A DNA stretch of 64,000 nt. Source: Arctic95D-9 sp035967665 (lineage in GTDB: Bacteria > Verrucomicrobiota > Verrucomicrobiia > Verrucomicrobiales > DEV007). The position numbers were made by a program, and so were the translations under genes. Below, one piece after another: positions 51,449-59,398 of the stretch (positions are counted from its first letter, which is position 1; every line of letters begins with the position of its first letter). The DNA lies in assembly GCA_035967665.1 (NCBI GenBank), contig JAYWLB010000021.1, positions 62,001-126,000 of the forward strand. The letters are read 5' to 3'. A model generated the notes under the pieces. The model did not search any database and was not told the origin of the DNA. It worked only from the letters and a program-made list of their open reading frames with translations.

Positions 51449-51928
51449 ATGAAAGGAAACGAAGAAGTCATCAACGCGCTCAACGCCGGTCTTACAATTG
51501 AGCTCACCGCGATCAATCAGTATTTTATCTGCTCAAAAATGTGTTCGGACTGGGGTTTGAACACGCTTGCGAAACATTTTTACGATGAGTCCATCGAGGA
51601 AATGAAGCACGCTGAGGAAGTGATTGACCGGATTCTCTACCTCGAAGGAAAGCCCGAGATCGCACGATACGATACTATTTTAGTGGGAGACACGCCAGAG
51701 CAGCAGATCCGTGACAGCCACACTCTTGAGGTGAAAGGAGTAGCGACTTATAACGAGGGCATCGCCCTCTGCAGGGAGGTGAAAGACGCGGGAACCAGTG
51801 ATCTCATGGAGCGCATGGTTGTTGAATCCGAAGAGAGCATCGACTGGGCCGAGACTCAGTTTGATCTCATTAAAATGATCGGGATTGAAAAATACCTCGC
51901 TCAGCAAATGGGGGCGAGTGCCGAATAA
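51449..51928 (+). CDS. bfr: bacterioferritin with incomplete ferroxidase centre
   Basis: 159 residues from the ATG at 51449 (AAGGGA upstream); the longer frame from 51416 adds 11 non-conserved residues. The ferritin four-helix pattern is clear: MKGNEEVINALNAGLTIELT, ESIEEMKHAEEVIDRILYLE. Using E. coli Bfr numbering, E18, E51, H54 and E94 are present and the heme-ligand M52 is conserved, but the positions of E127 and H130 are both serine (VVESEESIDWAET). Full Bfr needs all six ligands, so this subunit may bind heme but oxidise iron poorly on its own. Stores iron in the cytoplasm; the following Bfd gene suggests release. Confidence 0.93.
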   Translation: MKGNEEVINALNAGLTIELTAINQYFICSKMCSDWGLNTLAKHFYDESIEEMKHAEEVIDRILYLEGKPEIARYDTILVGDTPEQQIRDSHTLEVKGVATYNEGIALCREVKDAGTSDLMERMVVESEESIDWAETQFDLIKMIGIEKYLAQQMGASAE

Positions 51929-51933
51929 GAGCA

Positions 51934-52284
51934 ATGAGTTTTCCATCGAACAACATTCTTTCAGCCTGCGGAGATTGCTCCGTGGCAAAAGAATTGCAGC
52001 AGGCAGGGGATGATCTCCTCGTCTGCAGTTGTTTTGATGTTCGCGAATCGACAGTTCGCGAGGTGGTGGAGCAGGGGGCTGAATCCATCGCTGAAGTCAC
52101 CGCGGGCTGCGGAGCCGGCGGAGGCTGTGGCGCCTGCCACGTGAGAATTCAGCGCGTTCTCTGCGGGATGCCCGCGAAATGCGGAAGCGGGAGATTCGAT
52201 CTTTGTGGCGGTTGCGGCTCGATCGGTGCGCTTTGCGGCTGTCTGATTGAGGAAGAGAATCAGGCTGAGCTGGCGACCGCGTAG
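51934..52284 (+). CDS. cysteine-rich bacterioferritin-associated ferredoxin-like protein (Bfd domain)
   Basis: 116 residues. The central region is a Bfd-like [2Fe-2S] domain: V-C31-S-C33 at its start and C65-G-A-C68 after a 31-residue spacer, with the DVRESTVREVVEQGAESIAEV helix. In Bfd the reduced cluster helps release iron from bacterioferritin. Odd here: nine more cysteines lie outside the four ligands, two N-terminal (C12, C15), C59, C77 and a tail (C83, C91, C94, C101, C103) rich in glycine, which could hold a second metal site. It begins 5 bp after bfr, so the two are co-expressed. Confidence 0.85.
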   Translation: MSFPSNNILSACGDCSVAKELQQAGDDLLVCSCFDVRESTVREVVEQGAESIAEVTAGCGAGGGCGACHVRIQRVLCGMPAKCGSGRFDLCGGCGSIGALCGCLIEEENQAELATA

Positions 52285-52327
52285 TTTTCCGAAAAGCGCT
52301 TCCGGTGCTTCCTGAATTCGGAGTGAC

Positions 52328-53761
52328 TCAGTAGTCCTGTCCTTCGTAGCTCGTGGCGACGCTCTCGAGCCAGACCTGCAGTTCTGAATTGAGCTCTTTC
52401 ACCATCTCCGGATAGTTCCCGGAAAGTTCGCTTTTCTCCCCGGGGTCATTTTTCAGATTGTAGAGTTCGAAATTCGCCCTTTCTCCCTCGCCGTTGGAAA
52501 TTCGGTGCAGTTTCCAGTCTCCCGAAATCCACGCGGAATGTCCTTTGAAGCGTTTCGCGAAGCGGTTTGAATCGGGTAACTTTTCAGCGCGTTTCGTGGA
52601 GCGTTCAATGCGTCCCTCGCTCCAGTGAAGCCTCGTGGGGAGCGCTTTGGAAATCGGGCCTGCCGGATTGGTGAATTTTCCGGGAATCCCGGCATTCCAG
52701 AAGCCGATCGGTGTGGGGCGACTTGTCATTTCACCGGAAAATAAGTGAGTCAGGCTGATTCCGTCCAGCGGCGGGAGCTCTGAAGTGCTGCGGCCAATAA
52801 GATCGAGAACTGTGGGGAAAATATCGCTCGTGGTGCAGCGTACATCCGAGGCTGTGGGTTGGGGGATACCGTTGGGCCACTCGATGAAAGCGGGAACGCG
52901 GAGGCCGCCTTCGTAGAGCTTGTGTTTGCTCCCGCGGTAACCGGCGTTGCCGTTTACCTTCTTGATTGCCCCGTTATCACTCGTAAACCAGAGGAGAGTG
53001 TTGTCTTTGATCGAGAGCTCGGAAAGCGTCTCTCTGATGCGCCCGAAGGCCCGGTCGACCCCTGTGACTTCTCCAAGGTATTCGCGCATGCGTTTCGATT
53101 CCCCTTCGTAGAGCTGAGAATCCTCCGGGTCCGCGCGGTGGGGGAGATGCGGGGAGCCAAACCAGATCACCGCAAAAATCGGACTTTCCTGCGTGGACAT
53201 TTCACTGATCCATTCAATCGCTGCATCGGCCGCGACCGCGCTGCTCTCGCCCTTCATTTTCGTTTCGACCCCCTGATCACTGAGTTTCGCATCCTGATCG
53301 AAAAAGTTCTCTGAACTGACCCAGCGGTCGAAACCATTTTTGCCGGGATTGACAGGACTGTCTGCGCGGACTGATCCGAGATGCCATTTTCCAAAATGTC
53401 CCGTCACGTAACCTTCCTGCTTTAATACCTCGGCGAGGGTGATTTCCTGAGGCCGGATCGAATGTCCCCAGCTGAATACGCCCATACGATTCGGGTGGCG
53501 GCCCGTGAGGACGCTGGCGCGTGTGGGAGAGCAGGACGGTGCTGCCGCGTAAAAGGAGTCCAATCTGAGCCCTGAGGCTGCTCCGGCATCGAGATTGGGC
53601 GTTTGAAGAACCGGATGACCCGCGTATCCGACATCGCCGACGCCCTGATCATCGGACATCACGAGAATGATATTGGGGCGCGGTGGTGTTTCCGGTTCCT
53701 CAGCTGAAACAGACGCAATCAGCGCAAAGGCACAATACGGAATAAATAGGCGAAAAATCAT
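52328..53761 (-). CDS. secreted arylsulfatase
   Basis: 477 residues with signal peptide 1-20 (FIPYCAFALIASVSA). Metal aspartates NIILVMSDDQGVGDVGY, active site C77-S-P-T-R81-ASVLTG, and FGKWHLGS with the catalytic lysine and histidine. The GSPHLPHRADPEDSQLY and LWFTSDNGAIKKVNG segments are typical of arylsulfatase-A-like S1 enzymes. Formylglycine-dependent hydrolysis of sulfate esters in the periplasm or outside. Converges with the bfr/Bfd operon, separated by 43 bp. Confidence 0.93.
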   Translation of the reverse strand: MIFRLFIPYCAFALIASVSAEEPETPPRPNIILVMSDDQGVGDVGYAGHPVLQTPNLDAGAASGLRLDSFYAAAPSCSPTRASVLTGRHPNRMGVFSWGHSIRPQEITLAEVLKQEGYVTGHFGKWHLGSVRADSPVNPGKNGFDRWVSSENFFDQDAKLSDQGVETKMKGESSAVAADAAIEWISEMSTQESPIFAVIWFGSPHLPHRADPEDSQLYEGESKRMREYLGEVTGVDRAFGRIRETLSELSIKDNTLLWFTSDNGAIKKVNGNAGYRGSKHKLYEGGLRVPAFIEWPNGIPQPTASDVRCTTSDIFPTVLDLIGRSTSELPPLDGISLTHLFSGEMTSRPTPIGFWNAGIPGKFTNPAGPISKALPTRLHWSEGRIERSTKRAEKLPDSNRFAKRFKGHSAWISGDWKLHRISNGEGERANFELYNLKNDPGEKSELSGNYPEMVKELNSELQVWLESVATSYEGQDY

Positions 53762-54045
53762 GTAAAAGAATTCTACTGGAACGTATCGCGTCGTTCGAAA
53801 ATTGGCGAAAAAATTGAGGAAATGAAGTTACGGATTTCCGACCGTGTGGTTTGGGTAAATCGCTCTCAAATTATAGGGAAACATGGAGCCGACCCGGGTG
53901 GGGCGAGACGTCCCTGTCGAGCCGTTGCTTGCCCGGGTGAAGAGCAAATGTCCATTCAGTCGTCCTCTGTCGAGGCTGATAACGGATCAGCGGGACGCTT
54001 CTCCCTACCTGTCACGTCAGGCAACTCCGGTAGTTGCGTGAACCA

Positions 54046-54076
54046 AACAGGGTTAAGTCACCAACCTAACAGGGTC
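54046..54076. repeat. AACAGGGTTAAGTCACC repeat element
   Basis: AACAGGGTTAAGTCACC is followed after a short gap by AACAGGGT. The same core occurs at 32527 (AACAGGGTTGGGTCACC) and in part at 32587 (GGGTTAAGTCA). Here the second AACAGGGT is a direct, not inverted, copy, so the unit is a variant or a decayed version. Confidence 0.55.
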
Positions 54077-54105
54077 GAGTTCTGAATCCAAGGTCGAAGC
54101 CACCA

Positions 54106-54151
54106 CGAAAAACACCGATCCTGTGAGCGGAGAGCTCGCGGGATCGGTGTT
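54106..54151 (-). terminator. intrinsic terminator of clpC
   Basis: Perfect 11-bp stem AACACCGATCC / GGATCGGTGTT with a 19-nt loop. On the minus strand a TTTTT run follows, 30 nt after the clpC stop codon. Confidence 0.87.
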
Positions 54152-54180
54152 GCTTAAATCGGTTTGGAAACGCTGAGAAA

Positions 54181-56703
54181 TCAGCCTTCCACCTGGGCTG
54201 GCTCTTTGGCTTCGTCTTTGTCGCCGTCGTCGATGTCTTCTGCTTTGAAGGAGAGAAATTTCTCTTCTTTCTTATGAGAGACCTTGACGAGTTGGCCCGG
54301 TGTAACGTCGCCACGAAGAAGGTGCTCAGCGAGGGGATCCTCGATGTGGCGCTCAACAGTGCGGCGCATTGGACGTGCTCCGTAGGCAGGGTCGTAGCCT
54401 TCTTCGATGAGGAATTCTTTCGCCTTCTTGTCGAGCTTGATGTGAATGTCCTTCGTCGCGAGGCGCTTGATGACCGACTTGATCTCGAGATCGACGATCT
54501 CGATCAGCTGAGGTTTGTCGAGAACGTGGAAAACGATCTTCTCATCGAGACGGTTGAGGAATTCCGGTTTGAAAACCTCTTTGGCTCTCTCCTGAATCTT
54601 CTCGCTCATGGAAGCGTAGTTTTCGTCTCCGCCGCCCATGGCGTTGAAGCCTACGTTGACCTGACGCTTGATGACGTCGGCACCGACGTTGGAAGTAAGA
54701 ATAATGATCGTGTTTCTGAAGTCGATCTTGCGGCCGAGGCTGTCAGTGATCATGCCTTCCTCGAGAATCTGCAGAAGCAGGTTCATCACATCCGGGTGCG
54801 CTTTCTCGACTTCGTCGAAAAGAACCACGGAGTAAGGACGGCGTCGAACCGCTTCGGAGAGCTGGCCGCCCTCTTCGTATCCAACGTATCCCGGAGGCGA
54901 ACCGATGAGACGGCTGCTCGTGAATTTCTCCATATACTCGGACATGTCGATCTGGATCAGAGCTTCAGGATCACCGAACATGAAGTCGGCAAGATTCTTA
55001 GCGAGGTAGGTTTTACCCACACCGGTTGGGCCGAGGAAAATGAACGAACCGATGGGGCGGCGCGGATCTTTGAGGTCGGCACGGCTGCGGCGAAGCGCTT
55101 TCGAGATCGCGGTGACCGCTTCGTCCTGTCCGATGACGCGGGTTTTGAGCTCGTCCTCCATCTTGAGAAGTTTCTCGGCCTCTTTCTCCTCCATACGCTG
55201 GAGAGGAACGCCGGTCCATTTCGCGACGATTGCCATGATGTCGTCCTCTTCAATCGTGACGACTTTCTCCTCGCTGGTGGAGCGCCATTTCTCGAGGATT
55301 TCCTCCATTTCTCCACGCTTCGTCTTCTCCTTGTCGCGGAGAGCGGCGGCGTTTTCGAAATCCTGATCTTTAATCGCAGCTTCCTTTTCAACAACAATCT
55401 CGTCGATCTCGTTCTCGAGTTCCTTGAAGGAAGGTGGACGGGTCATCGACTTGATGCGGGAGCGGGCTCCTGCTTCATCGAGAATGTCGATCGCTTTATC
55501 GGGGAGAAAACGACCGGTGAGGTAGCGGGCCGAGAGGCGCACGCAGGCTGCGATGGCATCTTCGGTGAAATTTGCTTTGTGGTGCGCTTCGTATTTGGAT
55601 TGAAGGCCCTGAAGAATGAGGATTGCATCTTCGATGCTGGGCTCCTCCACTTTGACCTGCTGGAAGCGACGCTCGAGAGCGGCATCTTTCTCGATGAACT
55701 TGCGATATTCGTTCATCGTCGTGGCACCAATACACTGGAGCTCACCGCGGCTCAAAGCCGGTTTGATGATGTTTGAGGCATCCATGGCTCCTTCGGCTGA
55801 ACCGGCACCAACGATGGTGTGCAGTTCGTCGATGAAGAGAATCACGTTTCCGGCGCGCTTGATCTCGTCCATGACGGCTTTGATCCGCTCTTCGAACTGG
55901 CCGCGATACTTCGTTCCCGCAACCATGAGGGCGAGGTCGAGGGTGATCACTTTCTTTTCGCGAAGAAGCTCGGGAACGTTGCCTGAGGCGATTTCCTGAG
56001 CAAGGCCTTCAGCGATCGCGGTTTTACCGACACCGGCTTCACCAATGAGGACCGGGTTGTTTTTCGTGCGTCGGCAGAGAATCTGAATGACCCGCTCAAT
56101 TTCGCTTTCCCGTCCGATTACCGGATCGAGGTCGGCATTGTGAGCGAGTTCGGTGAGGTCGCGTCCGAAGGCTTTGAGCGCAGGTGTTTTACCTTCTTTG
56201 CGGCTTCCGCCGCCGCCCATTTCTTCGAATTCGCCTTCGTCCTCTTCCATTCCACCGCTTCCGGCAAAATTGGGATCGAGCTCGCGCAGAATTTCGTTGC
56301 GGGTGCGTTCGATGTCGACTTCGAGATTCTTAAGGACGCGTGCAGCGACGCCGTCTCCTTCACGGAGAAGTCCGAGAAGAATGTGCTCGGTTCCGACGTA
56401 GCTGTGGTTGAGAGCCTTGGCTTCTTTGCCTGCGAGAGCGAGAACCTTTTTCACTCGCGGGGTGTAGGGAATGTTCCCGACCATCTTGGTCTCGGGCCCG
56501 TTGCCGACCTGCTTTTCCACTTCGAGACGAACCGTCTCGAGGTCGAGGTTCATTTTCTGCAACACGTTGACAGCCACGCCTTGGCCCAGCTTGATCAAGC
56601 CAAGGAGCAAGTGCTCAGTTCCCACGTAATTGTGATTGAATCGGTCGGCTTCTTTGCGAGCAAGAGCCAGGACCTGTTGTGCTCGGGGGGTAAAATTATT
56701 CAT
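54181..56703 (-). CDS. clpC: ATP-dependent Clp protease ATP-binding subunit ClpC
   Basis: 840 residues. Two N-terminal Clp repeats (FTPRAQQVLALARKEADRF; YTPRVKKVLALAGKEAKAL), each with GTEH, the region that in ClpC docks phosphoarginine. AAA-1 has GEAGVGKTAIAEGLAQ, a UVR/coiled-coil middle domain follows (AAIKDQDFENAAALRDKEK), and AAA-2 has GPTGVGKTYLAKNLA. The VGF loop for ClpP docking appears in KRQVNVGFNAMGG. It unfolds substrates for ClpP, which is not in the window. It overlaps mcsB by 8 bp, and the cluster order is mcsA-mcsB-clpC. Confidence 0.96.
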   Translation of the reverse strand: MNNFTPRAQQVLALARKEADRFNHNYVGTEHLLLGLIKLGQGVAVNVLQKMNLDLETVRLEVEKQVGNGPETKMVGNIPYTPRVKKVLALAGKEAKALNHSYVGTEHILLGLLREGDGVAARVLKNLEVDIERTRNEILRELDPNFAGSGGMEEDEGEFEEMGGGGSRKEGKTPALKAFGRDLTELAHNADLDPVIGRESEIERVIQILCRRTKNNPVLIGEAGVGKTAIAEGLAQEIASGNVPELLREKKVITLDLALMVAGTKYRGQFEERIKAVMDEIKRAGNVILFIDELHTIVGAGSAEGAMDASNIIKPALSRGELQCIGATTMNEYRKFIEKDAALERRFQQVKVEEPSIEDAILILQGLQSKYEAHHKANFTEDAIAACVRLSARYLTGRFLPDKAIDILDEAGARSRIKSMTRPPSFKELENEIDEIVVEKEAAIKDQDFENAAALRDKEKTKRGEMEEILEKWRSTSEEKVVTIEEDDIMAIVAKWTGVPLQRMEEKEAEKLLKMEDELKTRVIGQDEAVTAISKALRRSRADLKDPRRPIGSFIFLGPTGVGKTYLAKNLADFMFGDPEALIQIDMSEYMEKFTSSRLIGSPPGYVGYEEGGQLSEAVRRRPYSVVLFDEVEKAHPDVMNLLLQILEEGMITDSLGRKIDFRNTIIILTSNVGADVIKRQVNVGFNAMGGGDENYASMSEKIQERAKEVFKPEFLNRLDEKIVFHVLDKPQLIEIVDLEIKSVIKRLATKDIHIKLDKKAKEFLIEEGYDPAYGARPMRRTVERHIEDPLAEHLLRGDVTPGQLVKVSHKKEEKFLSFKAEDIDDGDKDEAKEPAQVEG

Positions 56704-57799
56704 CGTCGTCGTCCCTTTCGGTTAATATAGTGCTAAAATCGGGTGCCGTCAGGCCATTTAAGCTGCTTCGTATGATGTCGGCACGTAAAATGTCGCGCTC
56801 GTCAGGTGAAAGCTTACGCTTGGCTGAAATCTGAAGGTGTGCTGGTTGAATTTCGGTTAATAATACATTGATCGTTTCGCGCTCTTCCTCCGGCACAAAA
56901 CCGAGGTCGCAGCCCAATCGAATCATGGAAAGATGGTTCAGAGCCTCTTTGGAGCTGATAATGTGGGCAAACTTTAATACAGCATAGGCCCTGCCAACTT
57001 GATCCTGAATGGCAGTCGGTTTATCCTCAAGCATTTTCAGTCGCGCATTTTTCTCATTCTCAATGAGCTGTGTAATGACGCGGTCGAGATGCTCGATAAT
57101 CTCCTCCTCCTTGCTGCCGAGGGTGTTCTGATTGGAGATTTGAAAAAGATTGGCAAGCGCTTCAGTGCCCTCTCCGTAAAGGCCGCGGACGGCAAGACCG
57201 ATTTTATTGGCTCCCTGAATCGTCTGGTTGATCTGCTCGCTGAGGACAAGTCCGGGCAGGTGCAGCATCGCGGACGCTCTCATTCCCGTCCCGAGATTCG
57301 TAGGGCAGGCGGTAAGGTAGCCGTATTTGTGATCAAAAGCGAAAGGCAGAGTTTCTTCGAGGCTTGAGTCGATTCGATCGAGCGACTGGTAAGCGGAATT
57401 CAGCTGCAGGCCGGGTCGGATCGCCTGCATGCGGAGATGATCCTCCTCATTAATCATCACGCTGATGGTCTGATTCCGGTTCATAACCGTGCCGCAGCCG
57501 GGGCCTTTCGCGGCGTGTTCGCGACTGATGAGGTGGCGCTCGACGAGGACCTGCTTTTCGATCGCGGAAAGTTTCGTCATTTCTTCGGAAAACGAGTCCT
57601 TCATCTCGGTGAGATCCTCGAGAGCGGGCCTGATTTCCTCCATGATGATGGCACGGTCCTCTTTGCGCGCCCATCCGGGAAAGGGATGCGATGTAAGATT
57701 CCGCGCGAGCCGTACGCGACTTGTAATCACAATGTCGCTTTGCGGGCCGGGAGTTCTCATCCACTCGGCTGGATTCTTTAATAGAGTCGAAAATCGCAT
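56696..57799 (-). CDS. mcsB: protein arginine kinase
   Basis: 367 residues. ATP:guanido phosphotransferase fold: VITSRVRLARNL for ATP-phosphate arginines, active-site cysteine C165 in YGYLTACPTNLGTGMRASAM and the C-terminal R335-D-x2-R339-A motif, known in Bacillus McsB as an allosteric phosphoarginine site. McsB phosphorylates arginines on misfolded or regulatory proteins, marking them for ClpCP. It is between mcsA (27 bp upstream) and clpC (8-bp overlap), so the three are co-expressed. Some family members are creatine-kinase-like, but the neighbours decide the identity. Confidence 0.95.
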   Translation of the reverse strand: MRFSTLLKNPAEWMRTPGPQSDIVITSRVRLARNLTSHPFPGWARKEDRAIIMEEIRPALEDLTEMKDSFSEEMTKLSAIEKQVLVERHLISREHAAKGPGCGTVMNRNQTISVMINEEDHLRMQAIRPGLQLNSAYQSLDRIDSSLEETLPFAFDHKYGYLTACPTNLGTGMRASAMLHLPGLVLSEQINQTIQGANKIGLAVRGLYGEGTEALANLFQISNQNTLGSKEEEIIEHLDRVITQLIENEKNARLKMLEDKPTAIQDQVGRAYAVLKFAHIISSKEALNHLSMIRLGCDLGFVPEEERETINVLLTEIQPAHLQISAKRKLSPDERDILRADIIRSSLNGLTAPDFSTILTERDDDDE

Positions 57800-57826
57800 G
57801 TTAAAAATTCAGGGAGGATCTGAAGA

Positions 57827-58369
57827 TCAGGAGTCTCCGATTTGAGATTCCAATTGGGAGATGGCATCGCGAAGTCGCGCGGCTTCCTCATAATCTTCAT
57901 CTTCTACGGATTTAGACAACGATTGCTTCAATTCGCTCAATTCGTCCAGTGGACTCGCCTTCATCGGCGCATCGGGATCGATCGACTCGGGGGCGGAGGG
58001 AAGGTCCGGGAATGAGGCCGGGGACTTCCCGGTGTGCTGGGTGTGTTTGTGCATCGCCTCGAGAAGGCCTTCGAATCCTTCGTCAAAAACGTGATAACAG
58101 TCCGCGCAACCGAATCGACCGGTCTTTTTGAAATCGGTCTGGGAAAAGCCGCAACTGTCACAGATCAGTTCATCCGGCGCAAAGGTCGCTTCGGGGGTGG
58201 ATTCTTCACCCATCCCTTCGAGCATATCGGCAAGCGCGAATCCTGTCGGGTCGGTGACTCCCTTTTCGTCGGCGCATCCCTTACACAGGTTGACTTTCTG
58301 CAGTTTTCCCTCAGCCATCTGGCTAAAGAAAACGGTGGCCTTTTCGGTCTGACAAACGTCGCAATTCAT
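57827..58369 (-). CDS. mcsA: McsA, zinc-binding activator of the arginine kinase
   Basis: 180 residues. Four CxxC pairs: C3/C6 and C29/C32 (MNCDVCQTEKATVFF, LCKGCADEKG), C70/C73 and C88/C91 (ICDSCGFSQTDF, FGCADCYHVF), then a proline-rich linker and a UVR motif near the C-terminus (EDEDYEEAARLRDAISQLES). In Firmicutes McsA activates McsB and senses stress. First gene of the cluster. No ctsR repressor gene precedes it; the next gene upstream is ilvE, separated by 77 bp. Confidence 0.93.
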   Translation of the reverse strand: MNCDVCQTEKATVFFSQMAEGKLQKVNLCKGCADEKGVTDPTGFALADMLEGMGEESTPEATFAPDELICDSCGFSQTDFKKTGRFGCADCYHVFDEGFEGLLEAMHKHTQHTGKSPASFPDLPSAPESIDPDAPMKASPLDELSELKQSLSKSVEDEDYEEAARLRDAISQLESQIGDS

Positions 58370-58446
58370 TGATTCCTTGAGGAGTAGAACAGGGTTTGAA
58401 TTACCCGCCGTTCATTCTCAGGAATAGGTTACGACAGGAAACGGGA

Positions 58447-59331
58447 TTAGTAAATCGCAGTGCCTGTGGTTTCTACGAGATTTCTGAAAGCGCCGATGAG
58501 TTCTTTGGTGATGGGACCGGTGGTTCCGGTGCCGATTTTGCGCTTGTCATACTCGGCTACCGGCACCACTTCGGCGGCGGTTCCGGTGAGGAACAACTCG
58601 TCAGCGGTGTAAAGATCGTAGCGCGTCATTTGAACCTCGCGAAGTTCATAGCCGGCTTCGCGGACCAGATTAATGACCACGGTGCGGGTGATTCCGTAAA
58701 GTGAGCCCGATGCGACCGTCGGAGTTGAAATGATGCCGTTTTTGACGATGAAAATGTTATCTCCGGTGCACTCAGCCACGTAGCCTTCCGAATTCAGCAT
58801 GACGCCTTCCTCGGCCCCGGCTGCCATGCATTCGACCTTGGCCATGACGTTGCTCAGGTAATTGAGCGACTTCACTGCCGGAGAGAGCGAATCGTGAGTG
58901 GGGCGGCGGGTCGCGCAGGTCGCGAGAATGAGTCCTTTTTCGTATTTTTCCTCGGGGTAGAGCGAAATGGTCGAAGCAATCACGATGATGGACGCTTTTT
59001 CGCAGCGATAGGGGCTCAGACCAAGTTCACCTGCTCCGCGGGTGACGATGAGGCGGACGTAGCCATCCTGAAGCTTGTTTTCTTTGATTGTGGCAAGAAC
59101 GATGTCTCCAAGCTCCTGCTTTGATACAGGGATCTCAAGATGGATCGCCTTTGCTGAATCGAAGATTCGCTCGATGTGCTCATCGTGTTGAAATACCCGG
59201 CCGTTATAGAAACGAATGCCCTCAAATACGCCGTCGCCGTAAAGCAGGCCGTGATCAAAGACGGAAATCTTCGCGTTCTCCTTCGAATAAAATTCGCCGT
59301 CGATATAGATCTGCAAAGGGGTATCACTCAT
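58447..59331 (-). CDS. ilvE: branched-chain amino acid aminotransferase
   Basis: 294 residues, fold-type IV PLP enzyme. FDHGLLYGDGVFEGIRFYNG near the N-terminus, VRLIVTRGAGELGLSP, the PLP lysine in SPAVKSLNYLSNVMAK and the cofactor-phosphate loops GVMLNSEGYVAECTGDNIF and LFLTGTAAEVVPV. Transfers the amino group between glutamate and the ketoacids of leucine, isoleucine and valine. D-amino-acid transaminases share the fold, but EGYVAECTGDN and length favour IlvE. Separated from sufS by 67 bp on the same strand. Confidence 0.92.
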   Translation of the reverse strand: MSDTPLQIYIDGEFYSKENAKISVFDHGLLYGDGVFEGIRFYNGRVFQHDEHIERIFDSAKAIHLEIPVSKQELGDIVLATIKENKLQDGYVRLIVTRGAGELGLSPYRCEKASIIVIASTISLYPEEKYEKGLILATCATRRPTHDSLSPAVKSLNYLSNVMAKVECMAAGAEEGVMLNSEGYVAECTGDNIFIVKNGIISTPTVASGSLYGITRTVVINLVREAGYELREVQMTRYDLYTADELFLTGTAAEVVPVAEYDKRKIGTGTTGPITKELIGAFRNLVETTGTAIY

Positions 59332-59398
59332 GAGTCACTTTTTAAGTCGGGAGCTACTGTGCCTGATAGGACGATGAACGCAAGCGCTTGCAGCGACC

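Larger units (their letters stand above)
53762..54180. other. 419-bp intergenic region with repeats
   Basis: No supported gene. From left to right: an AT-rich start probably containing the sulfatase promoter; a GC-rich block (53890-53945) with CCCGGGTG repeated about 40 bp apart and GGGGCGAGACGTCCCTG between them; a small dyad around GGCAACTCCGGTAGTTGC (54020-54037); the GGGTTAAGTCACC element shared with the pgk-tpiA gap; and the clpC terminator. The GC-rich block has the look of a dispersed intergenic repeat. Confidence 0.5.

Noticed and set aside
54274..55776. 500-codon plus-strand ORF opposite clpC
   Set aside because: Antisense shadow of clpC, rich in repeated residues dictated by the complementary codons; no ribosome site or domains.
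59381..59392. Palindrome GCAAGCGCTTGC between ilvE and sufS
   Set aside because: Short, with no T-run or link to promoter boxes; may be chance in GC-rich DNA.
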